The notes beneath the pieces were generated by a model that was given only the letters and a program-made list of their open reading frames with translations, was not told where the DNA came from and did not search any database. The translations under genes were made by a program, and so were the position numbers. 64,000 nt of DNA from Puffinus mauretanicus (Eukaryota; Chordata; Aves; Procellariiformes; Procellariidae), in the NCBI GenBank assembly GCA_023333565.1, contig JAJKFH010000102.1, positions 3,596,001-3,660,000 on the forward strand. The letters are read 5' to 3'. Positions 1 to 12,533 of the stretch are shown here, in pieces (within the stretch, counting starts at the first letter, position 1; each line of letters begins with the position of its first letter).

Positions 1-326
1 GCCCAGAGCTGAGGATTATGTTCTTATCCAACATATGTACTCAGCCTGAAATGCTAAATCTCTGCTGCTAGAGGAACGGAAAGATGTTATGGTTAAAGGA
101 GCTATGTCAAAGTAACCAGTTAGATCAAACTATAAATCATTTCTGGTGAGAAGCAAGATAAAGATACTCCCTGAATGTTTGTGTCCCCTGACCAGCACTA
201 ACTCAATACATTTAAATATTGCTATTCTGACTGTGAGGGATTAAACAAATATGGTTTTTAATTAAAAAAAAAAAATCAATTTTGTGACAGTGATGGAAGA
301 GTCTGTGTGGATGCTGTTTTCTACAG

Positions 327-516
327 AAACTGTCAGATTTTGGTAGCCTGTCGCATGGGGACTGTGGAAATGGAGGATGAGAGTGGCATAGCGGGGCCTG
401 GGTTGTTCCTCCACGCCTTCAGCCAGCCTGGTCTCACTGGGAGACCAGAAGCAGTTCCTGCAGAACTCGACCTGCTGGTGTCCCTGTCCCGTCCTGTCCC
501 TATTGCAACAGTTCAG
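327..516 (+). other. Candidate exon (open, splice-site bounded)
   Basis: The segment is preceded by a pyrimidine-biased stretch ending in an acceptor-like TTTTCTACAG. It is followed by a strong donor consensus, CAG|GTAAGA. One reading frame is open across all 190 bases: the first base completes a codon, 63 full codons follow, and the frame ends exactly on CAG at the donor. The local GC content is higher than the flanks. I recognise no domain or protein family in the translation. A non-coding-RNA exon or a chance combination is at least as likely as a protein exon, because a 190-base open frame with splice-like ends is not rare in 64 kb. Confidence 0.15.
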
Positions 517-1119
517 GTAAGAGGAGAAGAGAGGGCAGAATAGCTCACCTGGCTTTGTAGCTCCCCCCATTATATGTCAGGAGTTGGCTGCTGATGCTGG
601 CTGTCAGCGTGTACAGCTGCAGCGCAAGGGTGGCTTCGTGGCGGGGCACGGGGAGGTGGTGGCCGGGACCTGCCCAGGTGTTGGGGAGGATCCAGCTGCT
701 CTTGCATCCCAGCCTCGCCTGCCTGTGAGTTGTGCTGGGGCTCGCGGAGGCAGGTGGTCGGCCAGGCTTGCTAACGTTGCCTTGCTGCAGCTCTGCGCTG
801 GAGAAGGGTGCTGTATCTTCCTGTTTTCAGAGAAAGGCAGCGTTGCTAGCCGGGGAGAAGGTGGCAACACCATGCTTTCAGCTGGTCCTTTCCCTTTGAG
901 GTCATTTGTATCCCGAAAGGAAGGAAGCAGACACTGTGTCCTCCTTGGCAGTGCAACTGGACTGTGCTAGTGCATCCCTCTCTGATACACAACTGGTTCA
1001 AGCCACAGAGGGATTGCTATGGTACCTCAGCTCAGATGTTTTCTGAGGGCTTACATTACCATTCACATTATCACATCATCATAACAGACTGCTGACTGGT
1101 ACCTAAAATGCTGGTGGGG

Positions 1120-1139
1120 AGCTTATCCATGGATAAGCT
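1120..1139. repeat. Perfect 20-bp palindrome
   Basis: The sequence AGCTTATCCATGGATAAGCT equals its own reverse complement with no spacer, and an NcoI-type CCATGG lies at its centre. The symmetry stops at 1,119/1,140. No surrounding repeat explains it. Confidence 0.9.
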
Positions 1140-2307
1140 GCAGGTTAATCTGGTTTTCAGTTTGTGAAACTAGGCTCAGTACTTGAGGGGGAGAGGAGGA
1201 GCACCTCTGAGGCAGCATCTTGTTGGAGAGTTGGAAGAAATTCCTAGGAAAATGCAAAGACAAAGAATCTTTTCCTTTTCCTTTCCCTCATGAATTAAAT
1301 ACTAGATGAATTTTTTTTTTTTACAGTAATGGGCAGAGTGTGTGGATGTTTTATTTATTAATGCTGTGCAAAAAAATATTGTGGAGATTGGGTATTCTGA
1401 AGGCTTGAGAGACAAAATAATCATTTAGATTGACCGACAAAAATTATTTCGTAGTTCTTGCTATGACAGAGAAGCCTAAGAAGCTTCCCAGCAAATATTT
1501 CGATTCTCCAGAAAGAATATTTCAATCCTAAGCTTTCAGCCCTCTAAATAAAAGAAAAATAGAGGCAGGGACAAGGAAGGGTCAAGGAAAATTCAATAAC
1601 TTTAACAACCACTTGCAGGTATTTGCAAATAGTTGTAACTGTCTGAGATCCATATTTTTCAAATAAAATACTAGCCCATTTCTCGCATTTATCCTTTCTA
1701 GTGTTTGTCCCCTCGCTATTGTTTCCTCAGCCTCTTTCCTCTCCAGCCCTTCTGTTTCACCTGTCATCTCCTCCTGCCATGCTCAGCCCTGATTCTCCTC
1801 CACCCGCACTTAACCCTGCTCCAGTCCCTTTGGCTCACACACAGCCTCTAACACACCCTCCTCACCTAAATCATGTAACCTCATTTCTCAAGTATTTTGC
1901 TTTTCATTTCTATATAAAGTTGTATTTCTCCAGTAAACATTTTGGATTGCGTTTTATAACAGTCAAAGAAAAGGCTTCCTTGTGCACACCATTTGCAGCC
2001 ATTTAGCCCAGCTCAATAGTTTACTTCCAGTGGAATGCTAAATAGTCACAAAAAGACTATGATTACATGAAAAGACTATTTTAGTGAAAATAGCTGCTAT
2101 TCAAATAGAGATCATATTTCTCAGGGAAAAAAGGGCCAATTACTCTGCTTAGTCACCTACACTGTGAATTCAAATGAACTTCATCTAAAGCGATGGTGCT
2201 ACACTGATTTTTACCGAATGTAGCTAAAATCAACACTAGTCCCTGTGACTTTCAGCTCAGCTGGCTGTAACTGTGCTAGGGTTTCAGCACCTTGTCCTGG
2301 CTACAGT

Positions 2308-2443
2308 TCATAGAATCGCAAGATGGTTGAGGCTGGAGGTCATCAGCTCAAGCAGGGCCACCTAGAGCCAGTTGCCCAAGACTGTGTGCAGGTAGCTTTT
2401 GAATATCTCTAAGCACGTATCTCCACAACCTCTCTGGGCAACA
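2308..2443 (-). mobile_element. CR1 LINE, 3'-end fragment (older subfamily)
   Basis: The plus strand begins with the reverse complement of the CR1 3' terminus (CATAGAATC...). It continues with the typical CR1 3' UTR order: a GGTTGAGG block, a CTCAAGCAGGGCCACCTAGAG block, a TTTTGAATATCTC block and CCACAACCTCTCTGGGCAAC. The element is therefore in minus orientation and strongly 5'-truncated. It keeps only untranslated sequence. It is more diverged than the CR1 at 41.8 kb and has a deletion near the tail, where the usual GGAAGGGACC segment is shortened. CR1 is the dominant avian LINE, and 5' truncation is its normal state. Confidence 0.85.
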
Positions 2444-2484
2444 TACCACCACCAGTTGGCCATATACCACCACCAGCCAGCCCT
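2444..2484. repeat. Short tandem duplication next to CR1
   Basis: ATACCACCACCAG occurs twice, each followed by a related GGCC/GCC segment, giving two imperfect copies of about 21 bp. They sit immediately at the point where recognisable CR1 homology stops. Confidence 0.7.
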
Positions 2485-5433
2485 GGGATACCAGCACAGA
2501 ATCAACACATAGCAGACTCTTGATATAGATATGCTACTGTAAAATATAAATAGATCAACTTTTTTTTTTTTCCCCCAAACTGAAAATTCTTTCGCCCTTA
2601 GAAATATGCGGTTATCTGCCTTAAAAATATTGTACTGTAATCTTAGAAGGATGGGGGCTCCAAAGCCTTTGTGAAGAGCTTAAAATTGATTTTTATTCTC
2701 CCCTCCCCCCCCTTCACTTTTTCTTGGAAATCATTTAATGCAAGTTTGTTTGGGTATTTTTGTCTGTCTGAATTACATATATTCCTTCCATTAATCATAC
2801 TGCAAGCTTTCTGGTAGATAAATTGGTCCTCCTCTACACCAGGACAGGTTGATGGCCCATAAAATAGATTTTCCAGGACTATTGCTATGGCTATGTGATT
2901 TATGCCAAGGCCCTCCCTAAGTTCTAAACCCACAATTACTAACAACAGTGGTGCTCCCACACAACATATTGGGATTTAATCGCTCACACTATTAGCGAAC
3001 AGGAATGCTTTCTCTGGAAGGTATAAGACCTTACCTTTGAATATCACTGTTTTAAGTTCTTATAATTTTTGCTAGAAAACCAGTCACTCCATCAATTTCT
3101 GAAAGCAAATAAATAATGAACTAAAACCACAAAAGCATGTTTTGTGAAGGTTATCTTCAAAGAGTTTCACAGGAGGTCTCCGATCTGTGGATGGAAAGCT
3201 GGTGGCTGGGTACAGGCTCTGATAAAAGGAATTGAATGACAGCTGTAAGCTGCAGCTGGGGATGGTGTGGGACCCCTTCAAGAGCGGTGTCCCGCTAATG
3301 GCACAACAACGCTGTGGCTTTGCTGGTGTGGGGGGGTCTCGAGCAGGTAGTGCAGCTGGACTGGTGGCTCTGAAAGAGTGTTGAATGGCATGTGGGTCAC
3401 GTAGCAGCAGAGGGCTGAGCTGTGGGGGTGAAGCAGGGACACAATGGTAGGGACAAATGAGCAAGCCTCAGGTGGCCATGCCAAGAGTCACGTGGCTTTG
3501 CAGATATTTCCTATTCTTCCTTCCAGAAATTTTGTCCAGGTGCATTTACATGACTTTACAAATTTTTCTGAGTTTCTGGATGTCTGATAGCCAGAACAGG
3601 TTGGATGCTGCTCGTAGGAGCTACTAGGCTGTGGAGCCTTGCGTAAGCAGTAGGTCCAGCCTCCCCAGAGTGCCGAGATTGCTGCGCACATGCAGGATAA
3701 CTTAGAGAGTTAAGAAGAAAGTGTTGCCTTTATGCTTCTGAATGCATCAGAAAGCACTGCAAATGCCTTCAAAAGCATCTGCATGTGTGTTTCTGTACAA
3801 ATGCAGCAGTTTGGTTTCCTTAATCCCGCACACTAACATAATTACAAGTGGACTAGCAAGGCAGTATCTTGCTTGCACTGAAATCGATGTCAGTCTTTCC
3901 ACTATATTTCCACCTATAAAGGTGGTGGGAGTGGGCCACAGTTAAGGGCCTTTTCGTCCCAGTCCTACTTGCAAGCATAGACCTCATCTGAGCAAAGCCT
4001 GTAAGGCTGCACCTAACCTGGAACACATGGCTTTGACAAAGTGACCCGAGGCCTGGGGATGTCCTTAACTACCTGGCTGAACTGGGGCTGGAGAACTTAC
4101 TCTCTTCAATGATCACACTGGAAGGAAATTTTCTTGAGTTTCTCTTCAAGAAGACTAGGAACTATATTTGGAGTCTTCATTAAATTCAAAGTCTGGTTGG
4201 TCAAATATGGTTTGTGTCTTCAGCTATGCACAAAGTCCCTTGCCAGTGGACCTGGTGCTAGCCAGTGTCGATGCACTCTGGCCCAGGGTTGTTCTGTCCC
4301 GGAAGACTTCTGAGAGTCATGTGTGTGCCATTATCAGTGCTAGTAAAAAAAGAGGGGGGTGGGGAGGGAGAGAAAAAAAAAAAAAAAAAAAGAGCAAATG
4401 GAGAGGCTCCCCTGTCTCGAATAGTAGGCAGATGTAAACATGTTTTTTAATATAAATAAAAGTTTCAGGTAGGTTTCATGTAATTGTTTTTGGGAAGTCT
4501 GAGGAACACTGTTGGGAAAAATGGGTTCTGCATCAATGTAGGGTGTTATAGTCCTGTCCTGAAATTTGTAAAGGGATCATGCTGGGACTACTGCCTTTCA
4601 TGTTCTGTAACAGATTTCCTAGATGGGTTTTGTGACTGGGGAACAAGGACGGCCAGTAAAGGATGGCTGAAATTTTGATAAAGAGCAGACCAATTTTACC
4701 CATGGGAGTTCTTTTACCTTCTGGTCATTTCTAGAAATGATTTATTGCTAAGTAAGACTGTTCTAGATGTACATCAGCTGTCAATTGAAAAACAGTCTGG
4801 AGACGAAATACATTCAAAATATCTGCCATTATTAAGTAAATAAAGTGACCTGAACTGGAATCATTCACTTGGTCAGCAAACCGATTACTACTGTAAAATC
4901 TTGATTGGCTGCATTTTGGTAAACTACAGTTCTGCACTGGAAATGGTTCTTTTTAGGTTTTTACTTCAACAAAGACAGATAGGAGATTCTGCTGAAGTGG
5001 AACTATCTCTGCAGATTAGCATGGGACAAAGGATAATTAAATCCTGGCACCTAAAGATGCTGAAAGGGGTAAAGAGTATTAGCACTAGTGTTCATGTACT
5101 TGCTAATGTCTATTTCATCTCCATAGGAAAATGAAAGTTAATGATGCAGTATTTTATATTTTAATGATTCCATACCTGTGTTTAATTGCCGTTTGTAAAC
5201 CACAAATCTTATCTTCCTGTCATTAATATACAAATGAAGATACTGAGTTTTATTTTCTGGTTATTTTTTATTATAGATTAACATGTCCTTTTGAGACAGC
5301 TTATTGGTAATTGCTAAAAATCATTCTCAGATTAATGTACACGTTTTATAGATGTGTAAGAGGGGCCCTAAAAGGAATGTGTTCGTGGAGAGTTTGGGAC
5401 CAAGCTGCTCTTTGTGTCTTCAAAAATATATGT
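2485..5433. other. Unique non-coding block
   Basis: No gene recognised. The open frames between 3,084 and 3,691 on the minus strand overlap one another and show no domain. The block contains a long purine-only tract at 4,345-4,394. The remainder is AT-rich with no repeat family I can name. Confidence 0.55.
4345..4394 (+). repeat. Polypurine tract with A19 run
   Basis: Fifty bases contain only A and G apart from one T at 4,360. There are G runs of 6, 4 and 3, then a run of 19 A. Purine-only strands of this length can form triplex or G-rich secondary structure. Two translated frames read through it as lysine-rich peptides, which are artefacts. Confidence 0.85.
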
Positions 5434-5511
5434 TGGGTGAGCTGGGTAACCTGCCCATGGCACACCTAATGCACTTACAGAGAGGGAAATAGGATCCAGG
5501 AGAATGAACCT
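5434..5511 (-). mobile_element. MIR/CORE-SINE fragment
   Basis: Read in reverse complement this matches the MIR core region. On the plus strand one sees GGTAACCTGCCCATGG-CACAC (the inverse of the tRNA-SINE core 'GTG-CCTTGGGCAAGT-ACTT'), followed by a GAGAGGGAAATAGGATCCAGGAG segment, the inverse of 'CCTGGATT...TCC..CTCT'. The copy is old and has substitutions every few bases. MIR elements predate the bird-mammal split, so low-copy diverged copies are expected in a bird. The call rests on remembered family consensus, not an alignment score. Confidence 0.6.
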
Positions 5512-8500
5512 GTTCTGATCACAGGAATGAATGAATTACCAAATACAGACTAAATTTCAGTCATAAGTAATGCATTAACATCAGTATTACACCATCAGCT
5601 TTGCCCTTTTGCCCTTAGTAAAACTAAAGAAAGTTCACCTTTTAAATTGTACTGAGATTTATAATTGAGCGTTTTGAGTGATGGCTTCATCTACTGCAAG
5701 CAAAAGGAAGTGATTTACAATGTGTGTCAGTAGAACATTGTTATGTGAGCAGAGATTAACATCATCGTTTCAGACTCAACAGTATTTATAATTCTGAATT
5801 GTCTGTTTTAATGCAGACGCTCTGTCTTAAATACTGTGCTCTGTCTTAATTAGATAAAATAATCCTTCCTTGCTTGGGTAGTCCCCTAAATTAGTGACCA
5901 GCCTAACATCCTCAGGATCATGCTTTTGCATTGTTTAATCATACTGATTGTACAAACTGAAAGAAAAAGAGAAGAAATTGGTCTCTTACATACGCAGCAC
6001 AAGAGGCATAGCTTCAGATTTAAATTCCTCTGGATTTACAGTTGTTCATTTCAAGAGGAGGCTCTCATAGGCATCAGTAGGCTCGGATCAGACTTCCCCT
6101 GGTTTAGCAGCTTCTGCACTGTGCTTTTTGGCAATTTCTGCACTGAAGAAATGGTGTCAGTAGAGAGTTAACCAGGGAAGCATCAGCCTGACCCAGTGCA
6201 TGGCTGACATAACGAACAGAGCACACTCAAGCAAGGAGGCAAGATCTGGGACTGGTTCCCTGTGCTGGTAGCAATTATTCACTGGCCCTTGGGCTGGATG
6301 GGTCTGCAGTGCAATCGGGATACGTGATTCCATCTCAGGTACTTGTGCCTAAACTGGTTTTAATCTAATCGGGTCAGCTACCATTAGCAGCAGAGCTGTG
6401 ATGATGTGGGCTTCAGCCACTGAGTATGCAGCTGAGGTGCAGCTTGCACCGAAACCGGTGTTTCCATGGCTCCGCAGCTAGCGGGCGCGGGGCCAAACTC
6501 CCTTCCACACGTGTAATCCTGTTAAACTCAGTGGGACTGCTTCCATGAGGGAAGAACAGTAGAATTGGACTGTGCGGCATAACCATATTAAAATTGCTTG
6601 GCAATGGAGTGCAGCTGCATTTGCAATAGAAGCGCCTGGGAGCAATGGATAACCAGCCTTGGCGTCGGGTCCTCCCCTCACAGAAGGAGAAGCTGCTTTC
6701 TGGGACATGTCCATTGCAGCTGAGGCCTGTGTCTGTGGTGAGATTTGTTTTGCCTCACATTAGCCATTAAAAAGATGTGTATACCCTGTGCCTGAGCTGT
6801 AGATTTTGCTGTATACTCAGTGGAGGGGAGTGGATTATACATCCCAGATGTTTCATATAGGTGCCAAGGTGTGATAACCTACCCTCCAGACCCAGTCATC
6901 TCTGTCCAGACAGCATGAATCCAACTTGCTCAGACCAGATGCCCCAATTTTGGATAGTTTCAGCTGGGGGTGAGATGAATCCAGCGAGGAAACTCGAGGC
7001 TTTCTGGCAGCAGCTCTGTTCTGCCCTGGGGTCCAGCCAGCCCCCAGCGCCCGGGAGTCTCTTCCCCTGTGGCTTGTGTTGTCCTGTGCTGGCTTTTCTT
7101 GCCCACACGACAGCACAGGCAGAGGGATTTGGGGGCAACAGAGACCAAATAAAACACAGCACTGGATGTTTCTTGGCATCCTTGAATACTGAGATTCAAA
7201 TGAAATTTCATTTAAAAGCTTTCTGTAAATTACGTGGAAAAGTGAGGGGTACAGTTTTTCTAGAAGTGCATGGCAAGATCTTCTGAGTCATTTTGTGCTT
7301 CAAAAAATCATGACATTTTGAGAACTGACAACAACTTTAAACTTTATTAATAGCACAATTGCTCCTACGGGTTTGGTACGTGGTGCTGGAAGGATAGATG
7401 TCTGGAAACATTGTATATTCATTTTCCCCTCATTATTCAAGAAAAAACTTTCAGCTACTGGGGAGAAGGGTTGTTAGTGTTTTCTCAGTGCCAGGTTTTT
7501 CTCTGGTGGTGTTTTTTTTCTGCCCGCTTTAATACAAGGGGAAATACAGGATTGTGTTCTGTATCAGCCTACAGCATTGCCAAAACCTGACATAGAATTT
7601 GCACAAAGTTCAGAGCTGATATTAGAAGCTCTATCTGTAATATTTATTAGGCATCACAGTGAAACCTGCTTGGCCTCTGGTTCCATTAGACTCGTTGGAT
7701 GTTGTAACTGAAGGTCATATCTCTTAAATGCACCTTTTGGGCTGCATATGATTTTATGCTGCAAAAAGCAGAGGAATTTCAGTATCTCTTGTTCATGAAA
7801 GCTTCTGGGTAATTTCAGCAGTTTTGAATGAAGTCATTTGGACTAAGGTTTTCAAATGTCTGGAAAAGATTTAAAAGAACATTAATGGGAGGTCAATATT
7901 AAAGCGTCAATTCTGGATTTAAAACATAGGGTTGATTTCTGCTGCCTTTGTAGAGTTAGGATTTCACCCTGAAGTCTTAGTGATGGTGGCTGAAACCTAG
8001 TCAGTCCTCTTTCCCTTCTACATATTGCAGGTTAAGCCAAGAAAGCCTGGATGAAATAAAGAAATACCTATTAGTGACTTTCCACTTCATTTTTTGGAGG
8101 CAGAGAAGAGTTTGGCCAACATTTTTTGGTTGTGTTTCCATTTCAATGAGCACTTATTCTCCAGTTAGCTGTAGAAATACTGAAAAAGCATGAGAAAAAC
8201 AGTTCCCTGGCTAGTAGCAGAAACTGCCTGGAATCACGTAAAACTGCATGACCAAGAAGTCTGAACTGGCATACAAACTTTGAGTTGCTTATCTAACCTG
8301 TTAAAAAGATTGTCCATTTTATATCATTAGCTTTTAATCTCATGCACCCAAAAGCAAGGCTTTCTTATGCAGAAGAAAACAAGGCTGACAACCCGTGTCT
8401 GGGATATGTTATAATGTACCTGTTCAAACGCTGTTGCATTATTCATCTAAAAGTAAACAGGAGGCTTCTTGTCAAACACTTGATTCCTTCTTCTCTCCAG

Positions 8501-9119
8501 AAACATTAAAATCTTTAATTACATGTCTTAAAAAAATCTAGCTTGATTTTTAGAGAGCGTACAAAGCCGTGTGATTAGTCAGCTCTGACTACAGAAAACA
8601 TAGCCTGCGTTGGATTCTCAGTATCACAAGACAAATGCATAAGGCTTGGAGTACAGTCATAAGGTAGTTTACTCCATCAGCCTCCGGCTTTTGGTTCTCC
8701 ACAAAACGTAGAATTTTCCCGAATTATTTGTGCTGGTTATTGTATCGTCGTTTGTAGGCTCCTACTTCGTGTATTAAACCCCATACAAGTAGCTAAGAAA
8801 ATCTCACTTATTTTGGCAAGCAGTTGATTAGATTTTTCTGAAATCTTTTAATTGGTGAGATCTTGTGTTAAGATGAAGGCGAAACAATAGCATCAGTTCC
8901 TTCTGTGCTTAATCTGCTTATTAAAAGTGACTCTAACTCATACAAGCTTCATTTGTAAAACATCCTCCTCACTCCTCATATGGTGAAATATTAACACCAG
9001 AAGTAAAATCAGCTTTAAAGTGCTTTCTTTTCCATTCATATATGTACTTTGATGCTTCTTACAGTACACAGTGAAACTACATTCTTTCACTTCATATTCC
9101 TTGCTGGGTTCCATTTAGT
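5512..9119. other. Unique non-coding block with GC-rich patch
   Basis: No gene recognised. Positions 6,480-7,100 are GC-richer and hold several overlapping frames (the longest, 141 codons, ends at 7,286) without a domain. Within it, 6,505-6,570 resembles an ancient amniote repeat listed separately. 7,300-9,119 is AT-rich unique sequence. Confidence 0.5.
6505..6570. repeat. Ancient amniote interspersed repeat fragment
   Basis: CACGTGTAATCC-TGTTAAACTCAGTGGGACT-GCTTCCATGAGG resembles a motif common in turtle, crocodile and bird repeats: CATGTGAGTAATCCCATTG followed by ACTTCAGTGGGACTACTCACATGAG. The motif is itself near-palindromic. The family name is not asserted, and recognition is from memory of the motif. 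Confidence 0.4.
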
Positions 9120-9255
9120 AGTGGGGTTTTGGGTTTTTTTTGTTTGTTTGTTTTTTACTTGATTCTTATGGTCTAACATGGTATTGTGGTGGTTCCTTTA
9201 TACAGAAGAAAAAAGGTGGGAGTTTTGGGGGCTTCTTTGGTTGTTTGGGTATATA

Positions 9256-9286
<31 letters not shown>

Positions 9287-9300
9287 GGTTTTTGTTCATG
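9120..9300 (+). repeat. G/T-only tracts and (TTTA)n microsatellite
   Basis: A G/T-only stretch (9,121-9,156, TTTTGGG and TTTG repeats) is followed 100 bp later by a (TTTA)n array at about 9,255-9,285. Small open frames here translate to Phe/Leu/Tyr-rich peptides and are artefacts of the composition. Confidence 0.8.
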
Positions 9301-9720
9301 TTTATTGTGTGTTCTTCAAATGTAATAAGGATTCCTAAAATATTTGTGTTCACATCAGGCTACACAATTTTTTTCCCCTATTCTTTGACTTTGTTATTGT
9401 TGCTATTGTTTTACAAAACACAGTTTTGAGACTCAAACAAATCGGTACGCACCCTTTGAAAGGGTGAAATTAGTCTTTGAAGTGCAGTGTGATATGGACT
9501 TGACAGCTCTTTGAAACAAACAAGGCTGGAAATATGGTTTGCAGAAATCCTCCTGGATGAAATCTATTTCTGGTGCCTGGGTTTCAGGGAAGTGGGTCAG
9601 CAGATTGTGCCAGTGGATAAAAGATGTGGATAGGATTGTTTGGTTGCTTTGGTTTTGGGGATGGGACAGATTTATGTTTCTTTTATCTCTTTTTGTCACA
9701 GGCAATTTTATTTCCTAGAT

Positions 9721-9770
9721 TCAGGTTCAGTGTCTTATTCAGTGTCAGGTTCAGTTCAGGTGTCTTATTC
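9721..9770. repeat. Imperfect tandem duplication
   Basis: TCAGGTTCAG...TGTCTTATTC occurs twice (9,721-9,740 and 9,745-9,770). The second copy carries a six-base internal insertion (TTCAGG), itself a partial repeat of the same unit. Confidence 0.8.
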
Positions 9771-12533
9771 CATTTCAAATCAGAATAATACATTGCTTTT
9801 ATTACAAGTTGTACTTAATGTATGTATTTCTATTATTCATAACATGGTGTGAGAAGTATACATAAAATAGTATGGATAGGAAAAAAAAAAGCTCATGCAC
9901 TGCCTGATAATTAAACATATGTCAAGACCCGTAAGCTGTGAAATTTCATAAAATAATGCCTGAATCCTATGGTAATATGATTTTAAACAAATATTTCTTG
10001 AATAAACTGGGTGGCTAGGAAAGGTTTTTCTCTCTCCAAAACTGAATATTAGCAGCAGTAAATGATAATAGTTAATACCCATGTGAATATTTCCATTTCA
10101 CCTGCCAGTCTCGCACTACTTTACAGAAAAGAATCAGTAGCTTTTCTCCCTGGGTTTATAGGAGGGAGTTTGCTGTACTGCATACATACCTTACAGATGG
10201 TTATAATTTCTAGAGCCGTCACTCAATTTAGCTTGATAGTAATTTAGCCCATGGGAATCCTTCTTACTTATTTTGCTCTTCCTTTTGTTAACATCAAAAA
10301 AATCAAGAACTGAGTAACAGACACCGAAGCCTCATTTCTGTGGAAAGGCAGAATTTCCTTCTTGCCTTGTGCCACCGCCCTGGACCATAACTACATCTCC
10401 AGTCAGACATAGCTTTAGTTGGTTACCCGACTAGGGAAAGCTGGACTCTTCCTTAGGGCGTGCAAGGGAAACGCTTCCCTTGCCGGTCCCACCTTCACCT
10501 CTGCTGAGGCTGCTGCTCATGTTGCAGCCCCCCTGGTTTTTAGGGATGAGCCTTATAGCTGCAGGTCACAGACCGGCTTATCTACTGCCACAAGAAAGCA
10601 GCAACATTTGCCCTCTAATGACCTTGGTGCTGGATTAAGTACTGACCTATAAAAGAGGCCTTATATCCACTCTCCAGTTCCTTAAAGCCTTTTATTCCTA
10701 TTAACGAAACTTTTTTGGCATCAATTTATTTTCACTCGATGAGTTAAGATCACTATCAAAATGCAGTGAGATTAATTCAGAAAAGAATATGTAAAGGAAA
10801 TTTCCATGGTTCAAATAAAAGCAGCCGCCTCCTCTTTTTTTTTTTTTTTTCTGCCTTTCTGCTTTTTATTTTACTTTTATGACTGCAATTGGAAATCTTA
10901 GGCCCTCATTTTTACGAAGCGTAAGAACAGCTTACATGTTTCACTGGCAAGTGCAGAGGTCTTAATGTGACTATATCTTCACCTTGTCAGAGAGGTATTA
11001 AGAGACCTGTGACAGATGTCCTGGTTCTACCAGAATGAAATTTTAAACAGGGTGCAAGTGAATATGGCATGAATATTGTAACTGTTTTATGCTTGTTTTA
11101 TGCCCCTTCAGGGTTTTTTTTTTTTTTCCTTTTTTCTGTTCCCCACAAAGTTCTTTTCTTGCTTTCTTCAGAAATCAGTGGGTTTGTAATTAGCAAGACA
11201 AGTTAGCGTCTGAATCTCCTGATTTACTCCTGATATAGGTGCTGAGGTTTGTAAATACAAGCGGAGCCAGGGACCGGTAATACTAGCTGAACTGAGAAAA
11301 TTCAGAAGAATCAAGGATATATCTGAGGTCATAATCTGAGTAAGGTATGGGGTCCTATAGGACCTCAGAGTAGATAATTGGAATTTCATGGCTTTTAAGG
11401 CTGCTGATGTATTTAGAACATTTTATTGCTTTGTGGAGCACCAACAAAATTTGATTTTGGCTTCGGGACAGAGGCATCTGTGATTCCTGTTTTACAAAAA
11501 CCAAGCCCCTCACTGTGAGGGGCCATAGTGTAAATCAGTGCCAAATGTGTTTCATTCCCCTTGTGTTTACATGTTGAGTGAGTGAGAGCAAACATTTCAG
11601 CACCTTGGTATTCTTCTAGTTATTTGCCGTTTAATGCTCTTATCAGACAAACTGTAAATAAGAGTGTGATTAATTATTCTCTACTTACATGACAAGTTGC
11701 ATATAAGTTCCATCCTCCCAGGAGTCTATTATTTACCTGATTGTGAGGGGAAATTACTGCAGGGTTATCTGGAGACTACCTGAGTTTTGCATTCAGTTAT
11801 TTGTACATCCTTCCCCACCTGATAGCTAGATTTCGCTGAAGAGCCCACATAAAGAAGGAAGAATTAGAAGACACCAGCTCTTACAACTGCAGCTGGCTCA
11901 TTTTCACTTGCCTGAAAGAATCAACATATGGCAACTTCTTTATTCCTAACTACATTTTATGCATAAGAAAGCTGCCAAATGCATAGTTCTGGAGAAAAAA
12001 TCCCCGTGTCTATCCACACTGAAGATGCCACTGGAAGTAACGCCAACTCCACATGCTGCAGTTCTGTCCTGGAGGGCACTTTCTTGGGGTGAATCAAGTA
12101 CTTTATGTCCATCGCAAGATTCTCTGCTCTTACTATTGGGAAATGAGTGCTCTCAGGATCAGGGACTGCATCATGTCACTGCATGGGTCGGTCATGGTAT
12201 ATATATGAAACATCAGCAAATTTAATTTTCTTCTCTAACAGTAGTAGAACTGCAGCCTGTCTTTTCAGTTCCCTGATTTTGGCCCATCTCTGCATCCTGA
12301 AGTCCTCAACATATATTTTAGGCATAAAATTGTGAGTGACAAAAGTGTAGCTAGTGAGAAAACTCCTCCAAAAAGTGAGACAGGAGAGACATTAAGAAAT
12401 TTGCAAAAGAGGAAAGGAGGGAAGGGACTAATTAATCTTTTGCTTTGTCATTTTCATGGCTTTGCCTTGAAATTTTGTGCATCTTCCAAATTTCAAAACA
12501 AAGATTTAATGCATGAATAGATACAAAAGTAGC
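9771..12533. other. Unique non-coding block
   Basis: No gene or repeat family recognised. It contains T runs at 10,836-10,850 and 11,116-11,127, and a hairpin-type inverted repeat at 11,505-11,523. The open frames are short and featureless. Confidence 0.5.
11505..11523. repeat. Perfect 9+1+9 inverted repeat
   Basis: GCCCCTCAC, a single T, then GTGAGGGGC: two perfectly complementary nine-base arms around one base. In single-strand form the near-zero loop would be strained, so a duplex palindrome is the better description. Confidence 0.85.

Larger units (their letters stand above)
1..2307. other. Unique non-coding block with a GC-rich island
   Basis: No recognisable gene. Positions about 320-900 are clearly more GC-rich than the flanks and hold several overlapping open frames on both strands, none of which I recognise. 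The rest is AT-rich with short A and T runs (264-275, 1,309-1,322) and a perfect palindrome at 1,120-1,139. A possible exon is listed separately. Confidence 0.6.

Noticed and set aside
584..970. 128-codon open frame after the candidate exon
   Set aside because: Non-ATG start, opposite-strand frame of similar length and no domain. It reflects GC content.
6861..7286. 141-codon plus-strand open frame
   Set aside because: Four overlapping frames on both strands share the interval. The translation has no recognisable motif and the sequence is not bounded by good splice sites.
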